DNA of 64,000 nt from Dama dama (GCF_033118175.1 NC_083697.1:22356001-22420000); one strand, 5' to 3'; counted from the first letter of the stretch, positions 37,473 through 49,851 are shown. Translations and numbers: made by a program. The notes: generated from the letters alone by a model not told the origin.

Positions 37473-37900
37473 GCTCTTTCTTGCTCCCAGCCATTGTGGC
37501 AGCTGCTCTTGGTTGGAGGCAGTCCCACACCTATGGCAGAAAAATAGTGATCCAAAAGAAGACAAAAAAGTTCCTGAAGTCGATCAGTTCTAGGCTCCCA
37601 CTTGTTATAGAAAGTGCAAAGTAGGTGCTGCAGATACAAGCAGACTCTGAAAATGTTCAGATAAGATAAGAAGAAACCAGTCATCCTCACCAACAAATGC
37701 CAAATGCCCAAAACAAATGGAAATCTGAAAGAGTACTACACCATATTGGTCAAAACTGGTAGCCACCACTACAGTGGCAATGATAATGAACTGGGAACAG
37801 CATGTTGAAAGTCTACAGTATGTATGTCACTGGCAAAGCCCAAAGGGGTCCTTGGAAGTGCTGGAGGCAGGGATAAGATAGAATCTAGGTAATCACTTAA
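37473..37900 (+). pseudogene. RPL30: RPL30 processed pseudogene
   Basis: This is an intronless, decayed copy of the mRNA for large-subunit ribosomal protein L30. Translated pieces in shifting frames match the family: KKTKKFLKSISSRLPLVIES, then LQIQADSENVQIR, then EYYTILVKTGSHHYSGND and NELGTAC. The region before the start codon (TTTCTTGCTCCCAGCCATTG) resembles the short 5' leader of RPL30. The start codon is gone, stops interrupt the frame, and the last quarter is poorly conserved. A short A-run follows near 37900. It lies in EGF intron 7 on the opposite strand. The 3' limit is approximate. Confidence 0.82.
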
Positions 37901-38454
37901 AAAAAAAGATTTTTTAAGTAGTTGATTTGTTTGGCTAAATATGCAGACAAGTTCCTTGTATGTGTTAGGTTAATACCTCTTTCTCTTTTACCCTACAGAT
38001 TCTATCTCTTCTTTTTTCCCCCTTGCAAGTATTTACTGAAGAAACTATATTTTTTCCTGCAGAATTTCTCATACTCTAGATTTTATTGAACATACTTCTA
38101 TGATGTCTCTGTCCTTCTGAACACTTGTAGCTAGATCTGCATTCTTGATCAGGTTAGACTTTGCAATTTTGACAATAATGCTTCATTGGTATATTTACAC
38201 TTCCATCAGGAGACACATAACATCTGGTTGTTTCTCTTTTTCGCATTTGTTCTAAACTCTGGACAGTTTTACTGAAGAAAAAATATGCACAATTTACTTT
38301 GCACCAGTCCATTCTGGCATTCTTCTAGTGATATCAGAATCACCTGGGTCAATAATAACCAGCGTGCATGTTGCCAACCCTTTTCAGTCAGTCCCCACAA
38401 AAGTCCTCCTGCCCAGCATCACTAATGCCAATAGAAAGAGACCTAGTTTGGTTC

Positions 38455-38675
38455 GGCAGGCTTCCTTGGTGGCTCAGAGGTTAAAAGCTTCTGCTTCCAA
38501 TGCGGGAGACCTGGGTTCGATCCCTGGGTCAGGAAGATCCCCTGGAGAAGGAAATGGCAACTCACTCCAGTATTCTTGCCTGGAGAATCCCATGGACGGA
38601 GGAGCCTGGTAGACCACAGTCCATGGGGTTGCAAAGAGTCAGACACCACTGAGCAACTTCACTATCACTATATAT
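38455..38675 (+). mobile_element. Bov-tA SINE
   Basis: A plus-oriented, well-preserved copy flanked by the 12-bp repeat CTAGTTTGGTTC (38443-38454 and 38676-38687). Confidence 0.94.
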
Positions 38676-39072
38676 CTAGTTTGGTTCAGCAGCAAAAGAA
38701 AGCCTTATTTGATCAGAGATTGGAGAAATGTGAGCCCCACCTGCATAGTACGGGCTCCCCGAATAGGCAGGGCTGCTTTATAGGGTTCTCAATAGCAGGG
38801 TAGGGGATAGAGTTTCCACTGGGCCCCCAGGCTGGTATAGTGCTCCCAACTCCAGCTGTCTCTACTGGTCTTAGGGTCTGTGTACATGGCCTGTCTCTAC
38901 CATGTTGAATTGAGATGTTGAACACAGTGCTTCTGCATGTGGTCCCCTGCAGTCCAGGGAGCTGCAGTGTCAGGCACAGTAGTTCTTCACTGGGAACCCT
39001 AATACCATGTGTTGTGCACAAGGACCCCTATAGGCAACTGAAAAAAAAAAAAACCAGCTCAAAGAAGAGGTT

Positions 39073-39283
39073 GTGTTTGTGCTCAGTTGCTAAGTCATGC
39101 CTGGCTCTTTGCAACCCCATGAACTGTAGTATGCCAGGTTCCTCGGTCCGTGGGATTTTCCAAGCAAGAAAACTGGAGTGCATTGCCATTGCCTTCTCCA
39201 GGAGATCTTCCCAACCCAGGGATCGAACCCACATCTCTTGCTTGGCAGGTAGATTCTTTACCACTATTCCATCTGATAAACCC
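39073..39283 (-). mobile_element. Bov-tA SINE inserted beside or in EGF exon 7
   Basis: A minus-oriented SINE with 12-bp target duplication AAAGAAGAGGTT (39061-39072 and 39284-39295). The right copy lies a few bases past the last recognisable EGF exon 7 codon. Confidence 0.93.
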
Positions 39284-39300
39284 AAAGAAGAGGTTTGGGT

Positions 39301-39341
39301 TACTGTGCAGCCATGATTCTGAAAAGCACACTCATTGACAT
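39301..39341 (-). pseudogene. EGF: EGF exon 7 remnant
   Basis: Only the 5' part is recognisable: DVNECAFQNHGCT, matching the start of the second EGF-like (calcium-binding type) module. The two bases where the acceptor AG should be (39343-39342, minus strand) read GG. After the third cysteine the homology to human stops. A Bov-tA SINE follows, and no 3' half or donor was found downstream. Confidence 0.82.
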
Positions 39342-40270
39342 CCACACTATGCCAACAGGAAAACAGTCAGAAGGTAATTTTTGAAAATAAATTGTAGTAT
39401 CATTAACATGTTAGCAATAAGTAGGGTATCTCACAACTCTATCTGCTCTGACTGACTGTAGCAAGACAGTTTTTCCTACCCTAACAAGGGGTGAAAGAAA
39501 GTCAGTTCAATTATCCTGAAAGCCACCATTTAAACTGTCACAGTTTATTCTTTCAAATATAGATTTTCACATTAGAATTACTCTTGGGATAAAGTAGCAC
39601 TATTTCCCCTGAAAAGATATAGCTATTTAAGGAAGGACCATGGAAAGTTCTTGACAAGGACAAGACATCCCATGCTCTGCTCTTCAGCCCTCAATACTGA
39701 CAGGGGCCCTTTACCTGAACGTGGGAACATTCCCCAGCAGTTCTACTCTGGCCAAAACCCAGCCTTCCAGATCACTGTTCTATGCAATCATCTACTGGCT
39801 GTCATCTACTGGTCCCATGTAAGCAGGGGGACACAATTAACAGGCAGATCCCAGGTTTACCTGAAGTCTCATCCCAACTAATTCCACCGAATGCTTTTTG
39901 TCAGTACTTTGCTGGCCCTCTGAGAAGGGACACACACAGCATTTCACCCTAGGTTCATTACATTGAGTCTGGAGTCTCAAAACAGGAAAAGCCTAATATA
40001 ACCAGCCCCGGCACAGTCTCTCAAGATTCCGACCAAACGGTTACAGGATGAGATGTGGGAATCACGTACTCTTTGAGGATCTCTTACGAGAACTAAAAAA
40101 CTTGACAATACTGACATTTTGCACATCATCAAACCAAACCCACGGAGGTCCATGGAGTCCACTCAGAGAACTCCTGCCTTATATTCATCCCTGAGTAGCC
40201 TCTGAAAGTATTTGATCTAGGAACAGAAGATATAAAGGAAAACTGAAAGTGCTACAAAGGCTTTAAAATT

Positions 40271-40286
40271 GGGGGGGGGGGGGGGG
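40271..40286 (+). repeat. G16 homopolymer
   Basis: Sixteen uninterrupted G in EGF intron 6, about 130 bp from the exon 6 donor. Confidence 0.9.
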
Positions 40287-40419
40287 CAGGGAATAACATT
40301 CCTTTCCGGGGGGGAAAAGTATGAGAAAATTTGAGTTTGGTTTCACATTGAGGCTCTTGATGACCCACTGAAGACCAGCCACCGGCTAAGCTGAGCTGCA
40401 CTTGCTCACCACAGATTAC

Positions 40420-40574
40420 CTTCACAGATCCTTCCATCTTGGCTTAAAGTGTACCCCTCTGAAAAAAAAAAAAAAAAGTGTACCCCTCTGCTCACGTGCA
40501 CACTTGGGACATAGGCTCTTGCTCACACATGCTGCTGCTGCAGTTACCTTTCTTCAGTTTGCAGAGTTTCTGAT
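40420..40574 (-). pseudogene. EGF: EGF exon 6 with TGA and 29-bp poly(A) insertion
   Basis: This exon encodes the first EGF-like module of the precursor. It starts QKLCKLKKGNCSSSMCEQE after acceptor TTTTAG and ends SQDGRICE at donor GTAATC. The Cys codon after human CAM-type motif LCMC is TGA (bases 40494-40492). Inside the exon a 16-bp direct repeat flanks 13 A (plus strand), a 29-bp insertion that shifts the frame. Total length is 155 bp; removing 29 gives 126, exactly the human exon length. Confidence 0.92.
40446..40490 (+). repeat. 16-bp target-site duplication flanking an A13 insert in EGF exon 6
   Basis: The direct repeat AAAGTGTACCCCTCTG occurs at 40446-40461 and 40475-40490, separated only by 13 A. 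The left copy follows GGCTT, giving a TT/AAAG junction like the L1 endonuclease target. This looks like a reverse-transcription insertion in which only the poly(A) tail was copied. Confidence 0.85.
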
Positions 40575-40804
40575 CTAAAAGAGAAGACAGTTAATTTGGA
40601 GCAGAGGTATGTTTTGACAGGGATACTACATGATCCCTGCCTGGTTCTTAAGAACTCTAATCTTCCTGCAACGTCAGCAAGAGTGTTGTTTCACAGTGGT
40701 GGCGCTGCTCTGGGGTCAAACCACAGCCCAGATTACTCAGCATTCCAAAGCTCATTTATTTCTCTAATTGTACTTCCTACAGTAGCTCTCAGGATGATCA
40801 GAGT

Positions 40805-41013
40805 GAAAGCGTTAGTCGCTCAGGCATGTCTGGCTCTTTGCAACCCCGTGAACTGTAGCCTGCCAGGCTGCTCTGTCCATGGAATTCTCCAGGCAAGAAC
40901 ACTGGAGTGGGTTGCCATGCCCTTCTCGAGGGGATCTTCCTGACCCAAGGACTGAACCCAGGTGTCCTGCATTGCAGACAGATTCTTTACTGTCTGAGCA
41001 AACAGGGAAGTCC
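40805..41013 (-). mobile_element. Bov-tA SINE
   Basis: A minus-oriented copy. The short CTCAGG repeat on either side may be the target duplication. Confidence 0.91.
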
Positions 41014-41954
41014 TAGTTCTCAGGTTAGGACATACAATTAAATGGAAATGTCATTCCTTGGGTTATAAACACTAAGTACAACTTAATAGCTTTATCTTTT
41101 TGACCTGCTTTTGTGAAAATATGTATTTATTTTAAAAAACAAGGCAAAAAACAAATGTTTTTTGTTTTTCTGATGCTGTTTCTTATTGAAAATGCTGAAA
41201 ATGAAGTATCTGTTTAAGAAGCATAAAAGCTACAAAATTAAGAACACATTTTCTTAAGTATAATATTTACAGGTCAGATCTATATATCTATCTATTTTTA
41301 GGGTCATTATGTAAAGAACAGCATCTTTCAGACAATATATTCCATTGCCATATGTCATATCCTCAAATTTCTGAGTTTATTGCTGCCAGCATTCCTTGTT
41401 TCATAAAAGAGCCCAGGGTGAGTAGTAAAATCTGCTCAGTGAGGTGGGTGCTTGGGTTAAATTAGCCAAATACACTGAACAACAAATGGCCCACTTGGTA
41501 CCTTTGGTTATCAGTCATGGGCTAAACTGGCAACACATATATCCCTATTCACAATTTGCTCATTTTTTTTTTTCCTGCCAATTGCAATGACTTTATGAAA
41601 TACTATGGGATAAGCTTGAGTTTGGGGGCAGATCTCAAGGTGCATTTTGGAGGCCAGAGCTCTGGTAATAGGTGACGGCAGGGGAAGAGGATTTGGGCCA
41701 TGGACCAGGAGCCCTGGCATAACTGAGACCAGTGACAGCCTGAGTAATGTGAGGAGCCAAGGACCTATGAAAAGGACCACTGAAAACCCAGCCTTCTGTG
41801 AAAGAAACAAGCCAAAGAAACAAGTCAGCGAGAGCCTATGCATGGCAGTGTGAGGCCTAAGCTGTCCTCCATGTAGGTTTGTTTCCTTGGTCTCTGTTCA
41901 TCTATTAGTACTTAGAATGATGGCACCTAACTCTGACTCTGCCCCTTTCCTTCT

Positions 41955-41998
41955 ACTTCAAGTTACTAAATACATTCTTCAAGTTACTAAATACAAAC
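41955..41998 (+). repeat. Tandem duplication of about 21 bp
   Basis: CTTCAAGTTACTAAATACA occurs twice, separated by two bases. Confidence 0.8.
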
Positions 41999-42012
41999 CA
42001 TCACACATGTAT

Positions 42013-42213
42013 ATGTCACTAAGCTGTGTCCAACTCCTTGCAACCCCATGGACTGTAGCCTGCCAGGCTCCTCTGTCCATGGGATTCTTCAGGCAAGAAT
42101 ACCAGAGTGGGTTGTCATTTCCTTCTCCAGAGGATCTTGCCAACCCGTGGATGGAACTCAGGTCTCCTGTATGGACAGGCAGGTTCTTTACCCCTGAGCC
42201 ACTTGAGAAGCCC
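42013..42213 (-). mobile_element. Bov-tA SINE
   Basis: A minus-oriented copy flanked by CATCACACA and CATCACACG. Confidence 0.91.
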
Positions 42214-45200
42214 AAAGCATCACACGTTGAAAACATAGTCTTGTCCACTTAAAAATGTTTCTAATGTACATCAAGGTCTCATGGGGGGCATGTCACCTTC
42301 TAGAGATTCTGACCTGATAAATGAAGGGAAAGGCACATCTTCACCAGAATCTAGAAAAACTCTGATGGTAGAAGTCTTCACAGCACACTTTAAGAAACAC
42401 TGACCTAATATGCTAAGGGAACACCCCACTTTCACCTAAGTTATAGACACTTCTTTTTAGCTAATCTGTGTTATTTCTTTGGTTATTTTAAACTTGTTTA
42501 CTCAAATCTCTTGATAGAATTAAATGCACAATATTTATGATTATTTAATACTACTGCAATACCACCTACTAAGTCAGGTAAGATTTACACAGAATAGTTT
42601 TGGATATTGATTCCAAAATTTTTGTTTCTTGTCCACAGTTTTTATGCCAATTACACATTTAGTTACATTGTTATTCATGTTCCTATATGCTTCACATATC
42701 AACATCTTAATTAAGAAAGTTAAGAACCAAATGACCCCAGTTTTTAAAGTAAGTGACTAAAGTCAGAAACTCGAAGACGTACCGGAGACAAAATGTACCT
42801 ACTTCAATTTCTAAAAAAGAGCATGTGATTGTTTTAACTGTACTTTTTATAATATTTACAAGTGAAAATCAACAAAAATCCAGCAAGGTCTGATTCAGCC
42901 TTTTAATAGCACCAAAGTGCTACCACTTTCTTGAGGTAACAAAAAATTGAGGGATCATGCTTCCTGTAAATATCTTTTATAAAAATCTTTCCAAACCAAG
43001 CATGATATGCACTTAAGATCTGGGAAAACTGAGTTCTGTCTCAGTTCTGCTTTTACTTAAAATCACTTTATCTCTTTGACTTCAGTTTCCGTGAAATAAA
43101 AGTGTTGAAGTAGATAGCCCCTGAAATCTCTCACTGAAAAAAACATTGTGGTTCTATACCATAATCAGATATTTGTTGTAAATTCCTCTAAGTCTACATC
43201 TTTAAACATTCTCATACTTTAATCACTGCTTATAAATGTTAAGGGATATTCAAACTGTCTTATGAAGAAAACAGTGAGTGTCTAGGATACAGGAAAGTGC
43301 TCTTTCATCTAGATCCATTGTTATTTTTCTCTTTTCTTATTGTACGTTTCTGTTCCCTCTTACCTGCTCTCCTTGTGTTCTTATCATCACTGACACTGCC
43401 ATTATCATCACAATCATATATGTATATGTATGTGCATATATGTATCTCTTTTTCATTAATCAGTAAGCTTTTGAAGATATGGCATGTATCCCATTCACAT
43501 ATGTAGTCCAAGTAGCACCTAACCTGGTGCCTTTTACCACACAGGGGTGCTATAAACATCTGGAATACATGCACAAAAATTGGTGCTAGTGAAACCTGCA
43601 ACTTAACTCCCTTCTTTGGTTTCTCCTTGATTATCCAGTCAACCTCAGAGTTAGAACTCAAACAGTACTCTTTTTACTATACCACAATGCTGATAGTTTT
43701 ACTGATACTTATTAACAATATACATTATCATTCAGTGGTGAACATACGAGAAAAGCAATCACTATTCTACTCTGAATGGTTGTGCTAATGATGTGACCTG
43801 AATTCAGACACTCAACACCTAAAAGCCATTTTAGGAAGTGGCAAAACAGAGGATTGAGAGCTGTATTTTGCTTAATCTCCTTAATCTTCTGCTGTTCTTT
43901 AGCCTCAAATTAGGTTGAAGCCAGCACTCAGAATGCTGCTGCTGACCTCAGATAACACCTCTCCCAGAGCTCAGCAGTGCGGCCTGATTACCTTTGAGAT
44001 CAAATTAAAGCTCCTTAATCATGGAATTTAATGTCCACCCCCAACTGCGCCTTCAATAACTGCCCAGCACACAAGCCCTCATGAGCTTTGCTACAGCCAA
44101 GCAAACTATAGATTTTTACCTTGGCCCAATTCTGAAACAACACACGTGGGATTCCCAAGCCTGCTTCTTTCCACTGATCACACCTTTTTCTCAACCTCAA
44201 ATTCAGTGTCAGATTCACGTCATCAACAAAGCCTTTCCAGTCTCTTCCATTTGAAACCATTCACTTGAGTCATTCTTGTAACTAAATATTTAGCAACCCC
44301 AATGGTTACAAAATTTGAATAATGTTTTATAAAGCATTTACATTATCACGTTATTTTCATAACAAGTCCTTGAGCTGTGTTGAGCAATTATTGTCTTCAT
44401 TTTACAGATTATGAAATAGTATCTTAAGGATCACATATAGATAATAAGGGGTAGGACTGGGACTTGAATTCCAGTCTTCTGTGATACACCCCATCTCTTT
44501 AATACAGATAACATGTGTGTATGTGTACATGTATATATGTATACTTATGTGTGTGTGTGTAGAACAATGGGTTTTATAGAAAAACACATTCATATTAGTG
44601 ATATTATTTACTGATATATATCAGTTATTAGCATATTAACAGATGTTATACTATACTTTTATATAATATGTAAATTAATTGTACATAGTATATTTTTCCA
44701 TAAATGTTCATGATTTTTGTTTTATTTATTTATTGTCTATTTCCTTAGTAAGTTTCCTGAATCAATGGCTCACTCACCTTTCTCAAAAAACCTCCCAAAC
44801 AGTATAATATAGGAGTTTTTTGTTAATAGAAAAGAAAGAGGAAGAAACAAGAAAGGTTATTCTGTGTTATTGCAATTCTTAATTATAGTAGAAAATCACT
44901 TATCCAGAATTTAGCTACTTGGTATCATTATCCATCTAAACCTAAGAATCAGAAAGTAAACAAATCAGCAGCCTCTGAGCAGTTAAAAAATAAATGCCTT
45001 TCACTCACAGAAGAGCCTTAACCAAAGGCCCACTCAGTCTTTGTGTATTTTAGACCTGTTTCCGGGGAGCTTGGCCAGCCCACAACATGATGATGGTGTG
45101 CAGGCCTCCACCCATCTCCTCCCCACCACTTCTCACTCCTCTCCACCCAAGGCAGGGTGGCTACATGATTCCAGAGTTCTTTCTTGCTGAGCCCAGACAC

Positions 45201-46339
45201 AGCCTCGGCCCAGCACTGCAGACCACTAAGGGTTAGTTACTGGTCACTCTTCCCACCACTAGATGCCTCATGCCATGACTCTTCTTAAAGAAAGATGGCA
45301 TAATTTAGAGTGTGAAATTTTGAGTGTGAAAATGATAACTGCAATGGATAAAAACGTCAAATATTTTTTACATCCTTGAATTTATAAAGATGCTTTAGAA
45401 AAATAAATAAATAAAAAGGTCACCTCTGGAGGATACACTAAACCTTTATTCTGAAAACAGATAAAGTAAGGGAAAGATTAAATCAAGCATTTAATTTACC
45501 TTTTTTAATAAAAGATGCTCCTCAGGGAAATCATATACCTGATTGCAAAACTTCTTCAACTAATAAGGCAGTGATAGAATTAGAATGTCATTACTTCAAC
45601 ACTCTAATGAAAATGGCTCTAGACAATGATAATCAATAGCTTGTAAAGCCGTTATATGAAAGGCTGAGAGGAAACTCTACAACGGACTGACGAGGCTGGT
45701 AACACCTAAATCACTGACCAATCTTTGAACATCACAAAGAGAATGGAGACCCAATCACTACATGCCCTCTGGCCTGGTCACTAGCAGCACACAGTACTAC
45801 CTGCATGACCACCTATAAAGTACTCTTGCAAAAAATCTGAATCTGATCAGGCTTCTAGGCCAAAGGTACCAGTTTATACACAATCATGTTAAATGATACC
45901 ATGGGGATAGAATCTGCAAAGTCCAGAATGTGGGGAATTCTAAGGGACAAGATCTGGATTCCTCAACAAACAAATGGCAGGAAAAAGCCTCAGAGAATAA
46001 ACAGAGGCCACGGCGAGGCATACGGAAACCACCGAGAAGAGACAACAGCAAGAAAGATAGAAAAATGATGAAGAGCTATTCAAAGTATTTAAAAGGCATT
46101 TCAAACGGCAGCCATTTGGTGTCAGGGCAAACTTGCATTAAAAACCCAGCTTTGCCTCAAATCAGTCCTATTCTTGCCCCAGTGGTGTGTAATCTTTGGA
46201 AATGTGATCCTTATCATTAAGAAAATATCTATAGCTATCTATAAATGTTAGGAAGATATAGAAATCCATAATTTGCTAAGATTTCTAGAAGAAATAACAG
46301 ATTTGGGTACTCAAATTGATAATTTAAACTACATGAAGA

Positions 46340-47165
46340 CAGAGAATACAAGTGTAGGTGAGGATATGGAGAAACTGGAAACCCTGGGCTCCATCAGTGG
46401 GAATGTAAAATGATGTAGTCACTGTGGAAAGCAGTGTCATGTGCCTTCAAAAAACTGAAAATAGAATTCCATGTGATCCAATAATTTGCAACTGACGATA
46501 TGTTCGTAAGAATTAAAAGCAGGGTCTCAAGAAGAAATTTGTATACCCACATTTTTAGTGGCATTATTCCCAATAGCTAAAAGGTGGAAGAAACCCAATT
46601 ATTCATCAGTGGATAAATGGGTAAGTAAAATGTAATATATACATGCAATGGGGTATTATTCAGGCTTAAAAAGGAAAAAAATTCTAACACATGCCTCAAA
46701 ATAGAGGCATCTTCAGGACATCGTGCTGAGTAAAATAAACTAGTCACAAAAAGAGAAATACTGCATGATTACACTTATAGGAAGTACTTAGAGTAGGAGT
46801 CAAAAATCCTTGAAATGGAAAGAACAATAGAATGGTGGGAGCCAGGGACTGAGGAGCGGCAGAAATGGGAAGTTGTTATTTAACGGGTGGAGAGTTTCAG
46901 TTTTACAAGATGATAACATTTACAGAGATGAATGGTGGTGATGGCTGCATACACACACACACAAACCATAAATGAACTTACTGCCATCTTAACTTAAAAA
47001 TGGTTAAGATGAGGGACTTCCCTTGTGACCCAGTGGTTAAGACTCTGTACTCCACTGCAGAGGGTATGGGTTCAATCCCTGGTTAGGGAACCAAGATCCT
47101 GCATGCCACACGGCACAGTAAAAAAAAGAAAGCCTAAGATGATAAATTTTATATGTATTTTACCA
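46340..47165 (+). mobile_element. Ancient L1 3' part
   Basis: Degraded L1 ORF2 end (GAGGATATGGAGAAACTGGA, TCCCAATAGCTAAAAGGTGG) and 3' UTR (GGGAGCCAGGGACTGAGGAG). It is interrupted by a CHR SINE at 47011-47128. Confidence 0.75.
47011..47128 (+). mobile_element. CHR-type tRNA SINE
   Basis: The tRNA-like head GGGACTTCCCTTGTGACCCA and B-box GGTTCAATCCCTGG are followed by an A-rich tail. AAGATGA occurs before and just after it. Confidence 0.8.
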
Positions 47166-47684
47166 CAATTTTTACATTTCAGAAAAACTACTTGAAAAAA
47201 ATACTCATATTTATATCTAGGATGATTCTTTTCTAGAAGTTTTACAAAAACCCCAAAGTTTTATAGTAGAAACCCTAGCAATGACATAATCAAAATGAAT
47301 CAGAGTTGCACCTGGACAGCTTTAGCTACACTAGCTACTTTCATAAACAGGTACACTTTTAGGCAGAAGCAATTCTCCTCTCATAATTAATGACATTCAG
47401 CAATATTTCTGTGCATGAAATGAATGCAAAGTATTTTAAATAGTGTTGATGACAGATGTCCTATATTTTCTAAAGAATATGCTCTTGAAATTCTCTTATG
47501 CATTTTAAACTGGATTCAATATCATAAAAAATTACAGAAGAATGCAGAATTATTTGCGCCTTTTACAAAAGAACATCTGTGAGCAGCAAAACTATAGTTA
47601 CAAATTCCCCAAATGTTGAACTTGAAATAATGTCCTTAACATTATATACAAAGTTCCCACACTGGCTCTGAAATTCATATATAA

Positions 47685-48025
47685 TCTGCCTTTCATATTT
47701 GTGCATTCCACATCTGTAGATTCAACCAACCATGGATCGAAAATATTCTTTAAAAAAATTCTATAAAGTTTCAAAAAGCAAAATTTGAATTTGCCTTGCA
47801 CCTGCAATGGTTTGCATGGTATTTACATTGCATTTACAGCTATTTACACAGTATTTACATTGTGCTACGTATGATAAGTAATCCTGAGATAATTTAAAGT
47901 ATAAGGATGTTAGGTAATATGCAAGTACTATTCTGTTTTATATAAGGGACTATTGCAGCCTTGGATTTGGTATTGGCGAGAATCCTAGAACAAACCCCCA
48001 TGGGTACAGAGGGATGGCTGTATAC
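47685..48025. mobile_element. Tigger/TcMar-like nonautonomous DNA transposon
   Basis: The segments AGATTCAACCAACCATGGAT, TTATATAAGGGACTATTGCA and AGAGGGATGGCTGTA match mammalian Tigger-type ends. The left terminal repeat is degraded. Confidence 0.6.
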
Positions 48026-48120
48026 AGCTGTCAGGGCAGGCACAAGAGCACTGTTGCCTCATAAGTTTAATCGTGACAACAAAAATGCAAAAATGTGAGA
48101 TTAAGTCAGTCTCTTTTCAG

Positions 48121-48195
48121 AGAGACAGAGGAGAAGAGAGAGAGAGACTCTGTGTGTGTGTGTGTGAGGGGGGGGGGGGGGGGAGAGAGAGATTG
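48121..48195 (+). repeat. Compound low-complexity tract (GA)n-(GT)n-G16-(GA)n
   Basis: GA repeats, GT repeats, a G16 run (48168-48183) and GA repeats follow each other directly. Confidence 0.9.
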
Positions 48196-48394
48196 ATTTT
48201 CTGAGTTCCTGTAATACAAAACATTTTCAAAAGACAAAGTAAGATTTGGGTCCCACTGATAAGTGTAAACTGAAGCTTTTAACCACCAGCATGCCATGGA
48301 TAGACAAGAATATGCCAAATTACAGATTTTCCCAAAACAAGTAAGGCAAATCTAAGAGATGAAATTATAGACAATAGTGAGAGAAAAGCTGAAG

Positions 48395-48575
48395 AGGCAG
48401 CATGGTGTCAGTCTGCCTGGGTTCAAACCCCAGGTCTACCCCAGTGTGACCTTAAACAAGCATTTGTGACATTGCTGAACCTCAGCTTCTAACCTATAAA
48501 ATGGTACTAATAATCACATGATTTGTAGGGTGGTTAAGATGAAATGAGATAACATAGCCCAGAGCAGATCATTCT
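48395..48575 (+). mobile_element. MIR SINE
   Basis: CTGGGTTCAAACCCCAGGTC, then TGACCTTAAACAAGC, then AGATGAAATGAGATAACATA follow MIR order. Confidence 0.75.
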
Positions 48576-48799
48576 GCAGCCATTCTATAGTCATGACTAT
48601 TACTATTATTTCTCAGAGCACTAAACCCTGTGCCATTTTTCTATTTTATCTCCTATTCAGAAGCCTATGTGATCCCCAAATCTATTATTCCTAGCCTAAA
48701 TCTTTTCCCTGAAACCTAGACCAATTAACTAAGGAATTAAAAAAAAAAAAAGTCTCTGAAGCACAAAAGAGTCTAAAAGATTGAAAAAGACTCTCACTA

Positions 48800-49010
48800 G
48801 AGTTTCCCTAGTGGCTCAGACAGTAAAGAATCTGCCTGCAATGAGGGAGACCTGGGTTCGAACCCTCCAGGGAAGATCCCCTGGAGGAGGGCATGGCAAC
48901 CCACTCCAATGTTATGGCCTGGAGAATCCCGTGGACAGAGGAGCCTGGTAGGCTATACAGTCCATGAGGTCCAAAGAGTCAGACACGGCTGAGTGACTCA
49001 AGCACAGCAC
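48800..49010 (+). mobile_element. Bov-tA SINE
   Basis: A plus-oriented copy starting TTTCCCTAGTGGCTCAG and ending at the GACACGGCTGAGTGACT tail. Confidence 0.92.
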
Positions 49011-49530
49011 AGAGCTGAGGGGCAAAGATCTGTTGCAGGAAAAATGATTTAAAGCACTGGGATTCATTCATAACATACAAAGGGAGCAGCCCCCTGCAGA
49101 CTATCTGGCCAAGGGTGGTGGGTGTGGGGCTTATAACATGTAAGGGAGGCAGCATGTACTCAGATATTAAATATCTTTAGAACTTGTTCCTTATGGTATT
49201 ATTTAGGGGAGAAGGTGTCAAAGGGTGTTTTTTTAATTCTTTTTTTTTTTTCCTACTACAGTTTATTAAATGTCCTCTAGGCACTGGAAATACAACGGAG
49301 AGTTGTATTCTCTGTCCTCACAGGACTAAGGAAGCTGAGGAAGTCAGACAGTTACACCAAACCATGATAAGTGCACTGTGATGGGAAATCTGCTACTTTC
49401 TAAAAAGAGCTACTGAGGCTCCAGTGAGCTGGTCAGGGAAGGGGTTCCTGAAAGAAGAGATATTGGAGCTATTAATATTTCTTAGAGGATGAAGAGTAAG
49501 TCACTGCTGTGAATTAGAGAGAGTGTTCCC

Positions 49531-49851
49531 AGGGAGTTCCTTGGTAGCCTGAAAGAAAGTGAAAGAAATTGTTCGTTGCTCAGTCATGTCCAACTCTTTG
49601 TGACCCCATGGACTATAGCCTGCCAGGCTCTCTCTCCATGGGATTTCCCAGGCAAGAACACTGGAATATGGGTTGCCATTTCCTACTCCAGGTGATCTTC
49701 CTGACCCAGGGATTGAACCTAGGTCTCCTGCACTGCAGGCGGATTCTTTACCGTCTGAACCACCAGGGAACAGTGATTAGGATTCACGGCTTTCACTGTC
49801 TCAGCCTGGGTTCAACCCCTGGTCAAGCGAGATCCTGCAAACTGTGCAGCC
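49531..49851 (+). mobile_element. CHR-type SINE split by a Bov-tA
   Basis: The head GGGAGTTCCTTGGTAGCCT (from 49535) and the body GTGATTAGGATTCACGGCTT (from 49772) form one tRNA SINE separated by a later insertion. It ends in an A-rich tail. Confidence 0.75.
49554..49768 (-). mobile_element. Bov-tA SINE nested in a CHR SINE
   Basis: A minus-oriented copy beginning AAGTGAAAGAAATTGTTCG and ending GAACCACCAGGGA, bounded on both sides by CHR sequence. Confidence 0.9.

Larger units (their letters stand above)
41014..46339. other. EGF intron 5, left part
   Basis: Long AT-rich intron DNA with one Bov-tA and short TA/TG repeats at 43420-43450 and 44510-44560. An old repeat of the ACAGATTATGAAATAG type lies near 44320-44490. 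No gene was recognised; short open frames here carry no homology I can see. Confidence 0.5.
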
